Positions 1 to 14,100 of a stretch of DNA of 64,000 nt are shown here, piece by piece. Both the position numbers and the translations under genes were made by a program. Each line of letters starts with the position of its first letter. The stretch's first letter is position 1. This stretch comes from Tritrichomonas musculus (Eukaryota > Parabasalia > Tritrichomonadida > Tritrichomonadidae), in the NCBI GenBank assembly GCA_039105265.1, contig JAPFFF010000007.1, forward strand, positions 4,898,001 to 4,962,000, given 5' to 3'. The notes beneath the pieces were generated by a model. The model did no database searches and was not told the origin of the DNA. It saw nothing but the letters and a program-made list of their open reading frames with translations.

Positions 1-971
1 ACTGGTGAAAAGAACAATTTTTTACCAAGGTCAAATTTGAGAAGAAGTTGGCCATACTCGTTACTTCCACAGCCGATAACCGTTCCTTCATTTGTGAGGA
101 AAAGTGAGTGATTGAAACCAGCCGAAACAGAAACAATCTTGTACTTGCTCAAGGATGTTATTTCCATGAAATTGGAGGTGTTGTTTATTTCAATGCCTAA
201 TTGGCCGAACTCGTTATTTCCATAGGAATAGGCTTTCCCTTCTTGGCTGACTGCTAGACAATGCTTGTAGGTACCTGATATTTCACTAATCATTTTCCCT
301 TCAAATTCAATACACTCGGAAAAAGAAAGTTTAGAAGGTGCTGTAATTGGGGATCTGAATATTTTACCAAATGAACTTAAAACAAAAATGAACGGAAAGC
401 AAAAAGCAATGCTAATAGCTCTATTACCATTTGGCAGTTTTACGGGAGTGACCGTCTTTCCTGACGTAAAAAAGTTATTTTTGATTATATATATTAATCC
501 TTCGGTATCAATCACAGCAGCGGTGTCGAAGCCCCCGAAGAGGAATTTTGGTGTATGCGTATTTGTATTAATAACAATTGGCGAATCTTTGAAATATGAA
601 GAAGAATATACTAACTGATCATTTTTGGCGTTTTCGTCTGTAAAAAGATAAAGAGTGTAATATTCACCGCATACAGCACTGATCAGCTTAAATGAACTAT
701 CTTCTTGACCAAATTTTAGTTTACTTTCGTTTCTTAGTATTTTTTTTGGAAGAGATTTGGCGATTCGGAAATCTTTGTTGTAACCAAAAGCAAACCCTTG
801 ACCTTCTTTGTCGATAAATACTGAATGATCGGAAAATATTGAAAAAGATGAAATTGACGAAACATTGATATGCGAGTCGACAGGTGGATCAATAAAGCAA
901 TTTCCACCAAAGTCTTCTTTATTTGATTTCTCCCCAAGAGCTGAAAAATTATTGTATCCACTAATCTTCAT
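1..971 (-). CDS. RCC1-repeat (beta-propeller) protein, 3' end outside window
   Basis: Translating the minus strand from the ATG at 971 gives an open frame of 323 codons that runs off the window edge, so the C-terminus is missing. Two clear RCC1 units lie near the truncated end. They read AVSQEGKAYSYGNNEFGQLG and SLFLTNEGTVIGCGSNEYGQ, the usual 'loop, strand, G-x-N-x-x-GQL' pattern. A weaker unit (SVFIDKEGQGFAFGYN) lies near residue 65. RCC1 repeats form seven-bladed propellers used for Ran exchange or as protein-binding platforms; trichomonads have many RCC1-like proteins and nothing here points to the Ran exchanger itself. The start is the first ATG after AT-rich spacer. The family call is solid; the exact role is unknown. 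Confidence 0.85.
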   Translation of the reverse strand, partial: MKISGYNNFSALGEKSNKEDFGGNCFIDPPVDSHINVSSISSFSIFSDHSVFIDKEGQGFAFGYNKDFRIAKSLPKKILRNESKLKFGQEDSSFKLISAVCGEYYTLYLFTDENAKNDQLVYSSSYFKDSPIVINTNTHTPKFLFGGFDTAAVIDTEGLIYIIKNNFFTSGKTVTPVKLPNGNRAISIAFCFPFIFVLSSFGKIFRSPITAPSKLSFSECIEFEGKMISEISGTYKHCLAVSQEGKAYSYGNNEFGQLGIEINNTSNFMEITSLSKYKIVSVSAGFNHSLFLTNEGTVIGCGSNEYGQLLLKFDLGKKLFFSP

Positions 972-1476
972 TTGAGATTTATTGCAAACTTTTTGAAAAG
1001 ATAGAAATTTTAAAAATTTTAATCTTTATTTATATTAGTAAATATTATTATAAGTATACTAATAATCTTAATTTTAGATTTATATCAAATGAAATATCTT
1101 TATTTTAAAATATAAGAATTATTTATATGATTTGTTATAATAATTAATTGAAAATTCAAATAAAATTATGTGAAAATGAAGCAAACCAACAAGTAATTAT
1201 GAATATTATATTATTATTTATTCAAATATAGCTTTGAAATAGTTTTAAATCATTTTGTCATAAAATAATTAAATGCTATATGCTTTAGGATCATATTTTT
1301 TGTTTAAAATCATGAATTAACTCTAATATAGATGTAAATAGTTTGAATGATAAATGCTTTCCATATTATGAAATAGAACTCAAAAAACAATTAAACTCTA
1401 GGAAATTATTTAAAAATCGTAGATGTTCATACAGATTTGTTCCAATTTATTCCAATATGAATTCATTTGATATGAT

Positions 1477-1650
1477 TCATTTTTGAATCAATGCGTGCTG
1501 CATAGAAGCCTCTTCATCAATCCATAGTTTTATTATAGTAGCGAGTTCGCCGTTTGTAGTATTCATGAACCTCCAAATCAACTCTAATTGCATATCGTTG
1601 GTTTCACGGTTGAGAGTCCAGAATACATGATAAGTGTATAAAAGAGACAT
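1477..1650 (-). CDS. Small ORF, 57 residues, possible gene relic
   Basis: A 57-codon frame from the first ATG at 1650; the open frame continues upstream to 1695 only through a TTG. Composition is less AT-rich than the flanks, and the product (starting MSLLYTYHVFWTLNRETNDM) looks protein-like rather than random. I recognise no family. It is divergent to the next ORF with about 100 bp between the ATGs. It could be a remnant of a longer decayed gene. Confidence 0.2.
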   Translation of the reverse strand: MSLLYTYHVFWTLNRETNDMQLELIWRFMNTTNGELATIIKLWIDEEASMQHALIQK

Positions 1651-1748
1651 AAATAAGGCGCGCGAAGGCACTTTTTGTTTACGAATCACACACAATTGAC
1701 CACATAATTAGTGATAGTTTGTGTTGTTCAATTGTGAAAAAAATATGA

Positions 1749-1943
1749 ATGAGCACACAAGAGATTTGTTTTGCTTTCGAAATGACTCATAACGTTATGG
1801 TTTTCGAATCGTTTTGTGATAACAGCGATGGTAGCTTAGATGCGAGTCTAATGGGCGAAGGACCTACGGTCCATGAGTCGTCTTACGACGAACCATCTGA
1901 TATAAACAGCGAGTCATTTTTGCCAACAACACCGTTTTTCTGA
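1749..1943 (+). CDS. Small acidic ORF, 64 residues, possible gene relic
   Basis: An ATG-initiated 64-codon frame ending in an acidic, serine-rich tail (HESSYDEPSDINSESFLP then a short hydrophobic end). An overlapping ATG four bases upstream opens a different, very short frame, so the start region may be decayed. Codon use and GC content stand out from the spacer. No family is recognised; it is either a small gene or the 3' remnant of a larger one. Confidence 0.25.
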   Translation: MSTQEICFAFEMTHNVMVFESFCDNSDGSLDASLMGEGPTVHESSYDEPSDINSESFLPTTPFF

Positions 1944-2102
1944 ATAGTATTGAATAATGAAAATAATCATCTCAATTTTGTAATAAATAATTATTGATTT
2001 TCAATAATAAATTGAAAATTGAATTGTTTATATCAATCGTTGTCAAATTGGTTTATACTCAGCTGGTCAATATTGACCTTAAATCATACCATACTAAAGA
2101 TT

Positions 2103-2131
2103 AGAAAAAAAAAAAAAAGAAAGAAAGAAAG

Positions 2132-2163
<32 letters not shown>
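2103..2163. repeat. Polypurine A/GAAA microsatellite
   Basis: About 60 bases of pure purine: an A run, a few GAAA units, then a run of about 30 A. It lies 29 bp beyond the stop codon of the giant minus-strand gene, so it reads as polypyrimidine on that gene's sense strand, downstream of the stop. Confidence 0.85.
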
Positions 2164-2165
<2 letters not shown>

Positions 2166-2192
2166 TTTTAGCAAAATCATGAATTCTCTTTT

Positions 2193-5100
2193 TTAAAAGT
2201 CAATTAAACCATGAAGGGAAGGTATAATTATCTGTCCAGAATGAACAATAGGAATGCTTATTCCTAATGTTCCGAGTAAAAATGCTCTAGAATCCTGAGA
2301 ATTATATGTTGCTGCATTGTAGCATTTTGGATCTGATCTCATTCCATTCAAAAATTGTCCGAAAACAATATTTTCTTGTGGAATATTATCGTAATCTACA
2401 TACCAACGAAAATCACCATCATCATCTTTTGAAGGAGAATAATTATTAGAACAACCTTTCTTCTTTAATTTATATCCATCCCAAATTCCAGATTCAGTTT
2501 TTACTATAAGAATAATATCGTAATATAAATCAACAGCCAAAGCGAACTGATTAGTTATGATCATTACTTTTTGTGCATTATCCTTATTTGCCATATGAAG
2601 AGGTCTGACGACACCATCAATTCTTTTAACATCGTAGCTAAAGTAATCATTAACTAAGGCATATAATCGATTACTTATAGCTCCTCCGGCTTTCGTTGGT
2701 AGATTTTCCCAAATGATTTTATCTCCATCTCGTTTCAACGGAATTTTTTGAATAGCCGGTCTTTCTTTAACTGCATTGTTCCATAAATTATTTGATTTGG
2801 ATACCTTATTACTAAGATTCGGTTGTACTTGGAACCACCAAGTATCTGAAAATGGCCAATCAGATAAGTTGTAATTAGGACAAATGAATACAAATGGTGT
2901 TATCCTAAAGTCTTCATATGGAACACCTGCATTCTTGTCCATACAGCACCATTTTAAGTTTGCGCTTCTCTTACCATGTGGTTCAATTGTACCAGACCAA
3001 GTTTCACTTATATATATAGGCTGTTTACTTGTAGGAACATCAATAACAGTATCTTTACGAAGATTAAAACTTAATGAATCATTTGTTTTATTTTCAATTT
3101 GTATATTGAAAAGTTTCTTTTTATGATCATCATTTCTAGTGACACTCATGCCATTAATATCTAATTTATCGTTGAAAACAAGAACAAAAAGAGAATTAGG
3201 ATCTTGATTTCGTTGTACACCAAGTGCATTTGGACTTCGAATTGAAAGGGAAGGTTCATTTAAAAGATTTTTCAATAAATTACTGTACTTTTCAATGAAC
3301 CTTTCACCACCTAATACTTTTGAGTATGGATATGGGATGAAATATATACAATTCAATAAATTATGCATTTCATCTTCATTGTTACATTTTATAGGTGGAT
3401 GTTCATCAGAATAGATAGGACATTGAAAGACAGTTGAACCATTCCAATAGTTCTGAGGAACAATGATCATTGCTTGTGGATAATTACTTGCATTTGGCAC
3501 TGGCCTTGGATTATTAAAATATCCAACAAGTGCCTTTGTTTGATCCTTATTTAATAAAGTTTTGAATGCTTCAATTAATTTCTTTATCATGTCAGGATCA
3601 AAATTATTAGATTTGCCAAAATCTTCTGAATCATTCGTAGCAACTTGATTTTCCAAAAGATTAGCAAATGTCATAAATTCAGTAGTAATTATATCAGGAA
3701 GATACCTATCTTTAACTGCAGATTTATGTTCTCCAAGTTTATTATATCTTGTAGAAATGTTAGGCAATTCCGTCATTTTTTGTTGCACTTCTTCAAAAAT
3801 GGATATAAGAGCTGAACGGTTATTTTTATTGTTTTCAAATTGTCTCTTTTTATTTTCCAAAAATCGCAAGAAATTCTCTTCACAATACCTCTCATATTTA
3901 ACGGTCTTTAACTCATGAGAAAATTCATTATATTGTGCGATAATGTTTTCTGGACGATATTTATTAGGGACAAGAACCATGGCTTCTGCCAAACGATTGA
4001 ATTTAGAATTAAGTTCTAGTAATTTCAAAACTTTCGTTTGGATTGCATCATCAATTGATTCTATAGATGAATGACTACCATTTGGATTATATTCTCCTTT
4101 CTTTCGATTCAAAAATCGCAATAATTCTTCACATTCTCTCTTGTATTCATTAACTTGATCTTCATGTTTCTTCATGAAGTTATTTCTTATTTCCATTTGT
4201 TCGAAAAGCTTCTTGTATTTATCCCTGAGAATATCAGGATGATACTCTTTATCATTTACATTCATATTATTATCTTTAAGGAAATAATAATCTTTGTAGC
4301 AATTATCTAAAAGATCATGACAATTCTTATAAAATCTTTTATATCCTTCAATGTCAGATAAATCGAAGTTTTCAAATTCATTCATTTTTTCTTGGAATGT
4401 GCGATCAAGATCTGTGAATCCATAGTAATAAGAATATTTCTTGTAGTTTAGAAATGCTTTCGGATGTCCACGATCAGCTGCCTTTTTAGCATATTGAGCT
4501 GCTTTCTTGTAATTGTAATAAGATGGATTATGATCATCAACATAGATACCATATTGGTACATTGCATCTATCTGCTCTTTTTGGGCTGCTTTATCGAAGT
4601 ATTTTCCAGCTTCATGATAATCTGTACCTACACCATCTCCGTAGTAGAGCATCATACCAGCGTAGTACATTCCATCTGCATCGTCATGATCAGCAGCAAC
4701 TTTAAAGTGATGAAAGGCTTCTCTTTTGTCCATTCCAGCTCCATTTATTCCATCACGAATATTCAGGCCATATTTAACAAGTCCTGCAGGGATTCCAAAG
4801 TGACCCGCCTTTTTGAAATATTGAGATGCTAATTCTTTGTTCATTGGAACACCATCACCTTTTTCAAGCCTCAAAGCATAATTGTACATTGATTCATGAT
4901 CACCTTCATCAGCAGCTCTTTTCAAATAGCCTAAAGCAATCTTTTTACTATTCGAATCACCGTTTCCAGAAAGCACTCTGTAACTGTTTGTCATTCCATT
5001 TAAGTCTCCTCTTGTTCCAGCCTTTTGATAGTAATCACTTGCCTCTCCTAGGTTTTTACCTTCAATAGCTTTGCCATATTCAACCATTGCACCTTTATCT

Positions 5101-8100
5101 TCAGTGCCTTTTGCTTTACGCTTTACATAGGATCTGGCATCATCGTCAATTGCAGATCTGATATTTCCTGTTGGGAAATCTTTACGGAATTTTCTTTTTC
5201 CCCAAAGATGATCGAAATTATTAACTATTTTTTCATGTGCAAATTCGTTTCCTTCATCATCAGCCAATTTATAATAAACAAGAATGTCACGATACATTTT
5301 TTTCTCTTCTTCTCTACGACGAATCTTTTCACTTTCCATTTTTTTTTTAAGGTATTCTCTTCTATTTGTTGCATCTGCATAATAATGCTCCATTTGTTGA
5401 AAATGTTGATCTAAGCCATTCATATCACTTTTATGCTGAGTTCCTTCTGCCAATCCTTCTTCAATTTTATCGAATTGCTTAGCTAATTCTTTTTCATCAT
5501 CGGAAGGAGTGACTGTTATTAGTTTGCTTCTTGTTTGTTTAACACGATCAGTTAAATCTATGATATTTTGATTAAATTCGTTTAGTCGTGCTGGTATGTG
5601 ACTGATTTCTTCTACTGTTTTATTATGCGCTTTTGTTATCCTATTAAAAATGCCATCCCATTCAGCACTAAGTCCAGGACTGACAGCCTTTTCTTCAAGC
5701 ATTGAAGCACTCTTCGCCATTGAAACTTCATCGCCTTCATCAGCTGCATTTATATAATATTTAAGGGCTTCTTCTTTGTTTCTATAATCAATTTCTTCTT
5801 CTGTAAGCTCTCTGTTTTTATCACCATCATCATCTGAATCGATACAATAACGATCATATTCATGATACATATGAAGTAATTCTGGTTCTTCAACTATTTT
5901 CTTTCCTACTTCGTAACCTTCTCCTTTTTCGGCCATTTGACCATACTTGTACATAGCATTTCTGTCGCCTTTATCAGCAGCCATTTTATAATACTTTGAT
6001 ATTTCTTCTTTGTGTTTATCTGCATCGTTTCCTTTCTCAAGCATCTGTGCAAACTTGTACATTGCATTTCGATCTCCTTTATCAGCTGCATCTTTATAAA
6101 AACGAATTGCATCATTTATGTTCGGTTCAACACCTTCTCCTCTTTCAAGCATTCGTCCAAATTTATAAGATGCTCTTTTGTCACCTGCAAGAGCAAATAC
6201 TTTATAGTAGTCGTATGGATCATCTTTGAATTTATTGGGACATTTTTGCGTTTCAAGCAGCCAATTATATTTGTACATTGCATATCCATCACCTTTATCT
6301 GCTAGATACTTATAATGATATAACAATTCTTCATCACTAAGTCCAGGTGGCTCAACATCTGAAGGGAATTCGTAATTATCGTAAACATTATCATCAAAAC
6401 GTATATAATGACGACGTCTTCTATTTTCTTCTTCATTATTTGATCCAGGAGCAGAACCTATCGAATCACTAACATTTTTGCCGAAGAATTCTTTCCAGAT
6501 TGGATTATTAAGTAATCGATAAGCATTCTTGTTTCCTGCATTCTTGGACATTACATAATAACGCAATGCTTCATCTTTATTTTCTGGAACACCATCACCA
6601 TATTCAAGTTTAATACCATAAGTAAACATTGCTTCATTATCTCCATGGTCGGCTGCTGTTTTATAATAAGCAATTGCTGCTCCTTTGTCAATTGAACAAC
6701 CTTCTCCATTTTCAAGCTTCCAGGCACAAATTTTCATTGCTTCATTGTCACCTTTGTCAGCTGCCATTCGATAATATTTGAAGGCTTCTACAATGTTCAT
6801 TGGAACACCTTCCCCTTTATCAAGCATTTCGGCATATTTGAACATTGCATTTCTGTCTCCATTATCAGCTGCCATTCGATAATATCTAATTGCTTCTTCC
6901 TTATTCATTTTGACACCTTCTCCTTTATCAAGCATTTGTGCATACTTATACATAGCATAACCATCACCTTGATCAGCTGCCATCTTAATATATAAGGCTG
7001 CTTCTTCACTTGGGTTAGAATATCTTTCGTCACCATAAATACGTAAATCTTTAAATCGTTCAATAGAATCATCACGACGAGCTATTATTTCACCATAACG
7101 ATCTACATCTTTTTTTTTAGAATCCAAGCGTTTTCCATATCTTTGCCTCCAGTAACAATTATTCATTGCACGAACACTTCCAGCATCAGCAGCCATTTTC
7201 TGATATTTATATGCTTCTGCCACGTTTTTATCTACATCTTCTCCATATTCAAGCATCCATGAATAAGTGTCCATTGCTTCAACATCTCCACCATCTGCAT
7301 CATCTTTAATGTTGCGTCTATACTGTTGGCAAAAATAATTTCTCCAATTGTTTAATGCACGTATGAATTTGCCTGCCGAATCTCCATCATCATCATCAAT
7401 CTCAATAGTGATTTTAAGACCTCCTCCCATACGAAGAATTAAGTCAACTTTGGACTCTCTTGTAATCGAGTAATCTGAAAGACTCTTACGATCTTCGAGT
7501 TGTTGGCCATTATAATAAAGTCGCATTTCATCCGCTGGAATACCTTGTTTGTCTTGAATCTTGGCCTTGATGTCTTCAATACGATCATATATATCAACAT
7601 CAACAGTAATCTTTTTCTTAGGAAGTTCCTTTTTCCTAGCTGACATTAAAATATTATATAAAATCTCCATAATCTTGCTTGATTCAATATTAAGATAACT
7701 ATCAATCATACTGATTGTATAATTATTCTTATCGTATTCAAACGCTTTCCAAATTGAATTAAACAAGTTCAACAGGTTTGTTTCAAATTGGCCAAAGAGT
7801 GATGATAATTTATCATCTACTGATGATCCGAACAGAATAGCAGATTTAAATAATTTCATTGTGCAGCTCTGATTGTCATTAGGATAAAGATTGTATAAAG
7901 GATGATTGTTATTATTAATTTGTGGATAATCAATATGCTTGACATTTTTCTCAAAATCAACAGGTGTCTTATTTTCTATGCTGTCAATCAAATGATAAAC
8001 TGCTGAATAAAATTCTGATTCATTTATGTTAACTTGATTTGACTTGCATAAAATCTTGCTTTCTTTTGAATCCAATTCAAAGTTCGTTTGCTTAACAGAT

Positions 8101-11100
8101 ATTTCAACCAAATAATCACCTTTATCGTTATTTGATGATAGATTTTGTTTGTTTACTGTGAATGGAATTCCGTTTTGATGAAGTTTAATCATCATTGGCA
8201 ATAATAGAAGAACGTTTGAAAAACTACTATTCTTTATTGCTTCACAGTTTAATAATATGTTTGCTTCGCTACAAAGTGCTTGATTTTGAAGTATTATTTT
8301 AATAACAGCAAGAATATTATCGAAAGTGACATTTGCCAAAAGTTCACCAATCGAAGCTAATGCTTTCCTAGAATCAGCTGAGAATAAGCATGAAGGAGTG
8401 TATTCAATCAGTTTTCCATTTTCAAACAAATGTTGAAGTAAACCTAACTGTGATAAACTATGCTTTGTTGTACGATTCTCCATGAAGTAATTATTAGAAA
8501 TTAAATCTTTTTGATAGTATTTAGAAATACTACTTGATCCGGCAACGGAGAAGAGTTGATGTAATATTGGAGTTAAAATTGACAAATCACCATATTTATG
8601 GATCGCTTCAACAGTGTCCAACTGATTTACTGTGTCATTAACATGGAAATACAAATTATATATATCTTTAAATTTGTATTGGTACACTTTTTTAATGAAT
8701 TCTCTGAGTGTGAACATTGATTTACTTTTATTGGTTTGCAATTCATACAAGTCACTTAAAATGTGCATGTATTGCTTATTTAATGAATCATCAAAATTAT
8801 CAAGGCTTTGCATAATTGCATTATCTGGTGATTTCAACAATTCATTTTGCAATTGCTTATAATATTCAGCAGGATCTTTGCTTGTGCTGCAATAGTTCAT
8901 ATAAAGACATTTACAAAGCATTTTTGCAATGCCTTCTGGACTATTATCTCTGATATAATTTGATATTATATTGATGTTATACAAAAGAGAATGCGCAGTG
9001 AAATCTATTGCTGATGATTGCTTGTAAAATTCATGAACACTGGCAAGTCTTGCACATATGCTTTTCCATAAATCACCTTCAATATTACCATTTGATATTC
9101 CATGAATAATGGTTCCAGATGAAATCGGAGTAGAATCAATTGGCTGTGAAACAAATGTAACAAATTTATTCAAAATAGATGGACTAATTCTTCGACTTGG
9201 ATCAACGTTATTTGGATTATAATTGATAAATAGTCGAAAATCTTCATGAATCTTAAACCGATCTTCACCACTACGTGAATAAACACAATCAGGACCGCAT
9301 TCATAAAGATTCAAAGATTGCGCATTTGAACAAAGAGTAACAATTTTTTCTATGAATTCTTTTGGAGCGAATTCAATGTTATCAATGAGTATCCATTTTC
9401 CTCGATTCATTGCATTTGCGAAATCATTTCTCTCTTGCTTTAAATATAAAGTGTTTGGATCTAGTTCATTAATAGCTCTAGTGAATTCCTTATTATTTAA
9501 TGCTATTGCTTTATCTCGAATTATTTTGATTTTTTCAGGTGTCCATGTTTTAGGATCATCTTCATCAAGTATTTGTTTAATTTCTTCTTTAAGATTGCTA
9601 TCTCTGCATAAAACGTTCAAATATCTAGATTTATCCCTATCTGAATGAATTATTGGCTTAAAGCTATCCATGAATGTAGAAATATCAGTGTGATTATTGG
9701 CTCGAATAGTTAACAGTTCTTTGCCCATTAGTTTAGCAAAATTGGAAATCATGAATGTTTTTCCTGATTCATTTGGACCTGAAATAACTGCTGCTTGTCT
9801 TGATAGAACAGAGCACATTAAAAATAGCATGCAATTGCGTTGATCTGGCGTTAACAAATAATTGAGTTTATTATAAATTTCTTCTGCTTTGTAAATATGA
9901 GAGCCATCAATAGGAAGCGATACTTCATTATCTGATCCGACATTTGCACAAAATACACCGTTTTTAATACAGAAACTTGGATTTACATCACCAGCTATAT
10001 TTATTCCAAGTGATTTCGATTCATTCAAAATACCTTCTTTATCAGAACATTTGTTTAGTAATACCAATTCTTGGAAAAATGCTGTGTTTAATTTGCTTAA
10101 AGCAGCATTTTTTTCTGCACTTGTAAGCTTTTGATACGTTCTAATATCATTCAAAGAATACAATTCTGGATACTTTTGTGACAAAATGTTGAAATAATTC
10201 ATGAAAGTTTTATGATCTTCAGTAAGATTTTCTTCATCTCTGAAAATTTTAAGAGCAATTTTATTGATTTGGTCACAAGTGTATTGCGGGATCGAATGAT
10301 ATATACAGTTAACATGGAATGAATTTGGCAAACTATTATTAGTTGTCTCATTAAGAGCAATAATATTAAAAATGCTTTTTGTAATAGTTTCACCGTTTGG
10401 CAAAAATAGTGTTTTTCTTGATACATCGAAAAGAGGAGAAATCCAATCAAGCAAAGAAGGAGAAGCATTATTAATTCCTTCAAGGACAATAACTGTTTTA
10501 TCAGAATTAATCATTGCTTTATTATCAGAATTTGAGTTAATTATTTGGAGAATTTGTGAAGGTACAAAAACAAATTCTGTTTCATTGTCCTTATTTATGG
10601 ATTTCTTAATTTTGCCAAAGAAATCATCAACTGTTGTTGCACTTGTAATTCCAATTTTGACAATTTTATATCTAAGCATATCAGCAACATGATTAATAGC
10701 CACATGTTTACCTATTCCTGTTGGACCTTCAAGAATAACTGGATAATGAATTGCAAGTGCAGTATGAATTACATCTATCATATCAATAAATGGCCTGCTG
10801 AAATATAAGCCTGTTTCAACATCTTTTGTTGGTCGACATGCAATAGAAAGCTTGCTTACATCAGAAATAAGATTATTTTCTTCGTTGATAACTTGCTGAG
10901 AAAGTGGTGTCTTTTCTTCATAGGTATTATCAATCAATGAAACAAATGTTTGTGCAACATTTTTTTCAAATACTTCATCAAGTATTCTAATGATTTTAAT
11001 TTTCTCTGAGGCTTCTTTTGAATTCTCACAAAGTGTACGGAATACAGCTATGACAAGCTTCTCTTCAATACTTATGCTATAATTTTCAAATAATTGAATC

Positions 11101-14100
11101 ATTTGCAAGATCTTCTCTATATATGAAAATGGCACGTTTTTCTCAAATTTGCTGAAATATTTTTCTGAGAAAGACTTTACAAAGTTTGCTTGTTCTGGTG
11201 CAATATTAATTGATGATGACAGACTATCAATTGCATCATTTCTTTCATTATCAGAATATTCAGAACAAGCAATCATTGTAATGTTTGAATGGTTATCAAC
11301 AGTATCTGATGTTGATATAATTCTGAATTTATCTGTTATTCTAAGCAATTTGGAAGGTGCATAAAGATTGCTGATTTCTCTCTTCAATGTCAATCTTGAA
11401 TTATTAAACATCTTGAAAATGGAAGGAGTCAAATTGGAAAAGTCTTCCAATATCAAAGGATATTGCTCTAGAACGGCAGTTGTAATTACACCTGGTTTAA
11501 ATACAGTAGTAAAATCTTGAACATCTTGAATTGGATCTTCAATACGATTAATTAAACGGTTAAGTATATTGAAAAGATGGTCTGGAATTTTCTTTTGATT
11601 ATTTTTTTCATCTAATATTGGACGCATATATAAACCAAATGTAGAAATACTTCTTTTTTCATTTAGACTTGAAAGCAACTCATTGTATCTATCCTTTATC
11701 TGAAGAATTCGACAAAATTGTTCAAGATAGAATTCTTTAGATCTTCTGTTATTTAATAAAACAGTTGATCCTAAAAGCGGATTAACTAATGAACCTTGAT
11801 AAAGAGAAACTATTTGTGCATTTGGAAGAATCAAAGAAGCCAAGAAAGTCTTATAACTAGAATTACCACTTATTAAAAGTGGCTCTTTGTCATTTATAAT
11901 CAGTACTTTAAATAAGGTGTTCCAAAGAGAATGAAAATTAATGTTATTAACTATTTTATTGTCCATTATATGCTGTGGAATTTGGACACCAATTTCACCT
12001 TTCTTTAAATAGTTTACTTCATTGGAGTTCTCAATTACTGGATCTTCAAAATAGCACTTTTCTAAGCTACTTTTATCAGCATCTGCAATTTCAAAACATT
12101 CAACCAATATTTTCATAATGTCTTCAAAAATCGTCTTGGAAACTGAATCTTCTATTCCAGACAAAACATAGAATAAAAGATGGTGAACAAAAGTAAATCC
12201 AAGATATTTTTTCGGATTGGTCTTTGAGTCAGATATTCTCCTTAACAAAGTCCGAACGTTACTTTTTGACCACTTAGTAATATGTTGAATATTTGAACCA
12301 TTAATTTTATCAATAAAACTTGCAAGCTTTTCTAATTCACTTTCACTAACAACTCCTGCGTTTTCCAAGACTGATTTAGCAATGGTTTTACAATTAGCTT
12401 TCCAATCATCTAAAGTTGGAGTTGGATATTCAAAAGTTCTTAGTTTTTTAGCAATATTCTGAGGAAGTTTATTTTCGCCTGAATCTTGGCATGCAATAAA
12501 TTGGAACTTTTTATGAAATAGAACTGACTTTCCAAGTCCAGGAAGAGCTATTTTCGATCCTGATGATTGCTCTAAAGCAACAGCCAAACTTTGAATTACA
12601 TCATCTTCAGCTAGATTGATTGTATCTGCAACAAAAACTAGACCTTTTTCAATTGCATTATACAAAGAACCTTTTGATAACTTAATCGTAAAATTATTGG
12701 TCCAAAAAGTGCCAAAAACATCATTTGTTAGTAGTTCTTTGTTAAATGAAAGGAGCTGGTAAGAATCAGAGTCTCTTCCTTGGGCCTTTGATGTATCATC
12801 AGAAAAAGTAACAGCCATCCTTGCCTTTTCAAGCTCAGCTGGTCCAACAAGGCAAACATGAATTCCTGCAACCGAGCATGCAATGATTTTGGCCCAAAAT
12901 TCTTTTAATGCTTTTGATTGGTCACTTGCAAAGTCTTTCAACAAACTTGAACAAAGTTCTTCAGGAACTTCGAACTCTTGGCAATTAGAATCAATGAGAT
13001 TTTTGACGAAACTTAAAATCATCGATGGTTTGACACTGCCACAATATGACCAAATTCTGCCTGTTGCTCTGCATAACAGTGAAATTTGAGCCAAATTAGA
13101 ACTTTCAATGTTAACTGAATTGGCAAGTTCATCAATAAACTCCTTTTTAATATTAAGCCTCATTATAGAATTAAGTTCTTGTTCAAGTAAAAATCTGACT
13201 AAATCAGCTTTTTTGTCATTTTGAAGGTCAATTAATTGATCATCAAGATAAATGACAATGAATTTGCTTAAAAGTGAAGGTGAAAGTGTAGAAAGGTTTT
13301 GTTCATTAGCTGTGGCAATCAATCTGAATTTTGGATTGATTGAAATTTGGCTTTCCTTTGGATTTTCGGGGGTGTAAAATGACATTTCGCTTTCCAACAA
13401 TTCTTTCAATCTTTGGCTGACTTCAAATGGCGCAAGATCTAATGAATCAAGAACAAAATGACTTCCTTTCTTAATGGCCTTTATTAATGGTCCATTCTTC
13501 CAAATGCTAATGCCAATTTTTTCATCTGCTCTGTGGGTAATTATCATTTGCCCGATCAAATCGGAAATCGTCGTTTTTGGCGTGCATAGGAGGCAGTATT
13601 CATGCTTTTTAGATTTATCTTCAGAATCAAGCTTTAAATAATAATTTGCAATCCATCTTGCTACTTGAGTGAGACCAGAACCTTCTTTACCAACTAAAAG
13701 AACGTTTCTTTGACCTTTGAACGCAATATCGACATTCTTCACCGTGTTAAGAAGTGATTGATTCTTGAAACAAGGAGGAAATTGTTTAGGTAATGCGAAT
13801 TCGACTGGATCAGACTTTAAATGATTATATTTGCTTTCAATTAAATCAAATAGAGCTTTTCTCGTTTCTATTGGGAAACGACTTGCGTAAATGGTGTTGA
13901 TTGTGTCAAGCGGGTTATTATTTTGCTGAATTAATTTAATTGTATCTGATATGTCACGAAGAGTAAAGCGATAAGATGAGCTTATAATATCTGGTCGATG
14001 ACTCCATTCATAGTGGAAATCGACTAAATCTTGAATTAATTCGGTATTTGTATAATTATAATATTTGCACAATTTGGTCGCAATTTCAATTAATTCGTCT

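Larger units (their letters stand above)
972..2192. other. Spacer between RCC1-like and giant AAA gene
   Basis: This is AT-rich non-coding sequence, apart from a less AT-rich island at about 1470-1945 that holds two small divergent ORFs (listed separately). A long purine tract lies next to the 3' end of the giant gene. I see no RNA gene here. Confidence 0.6.

Noticed and set aside
388-618. Plus-strand frame opposite the RCC1-like gene
   Set aside because: It is antisense to a frame with clear RCC1 repeats; a shadow ORF.
2103-2163. Possible genomic record of a poly(A) tail or retroposed copy
   Set aside because: The tract is polypyrimidine on the sense strand of the adjacent gene and contains GAAA units, so it is a simple microsatellite.
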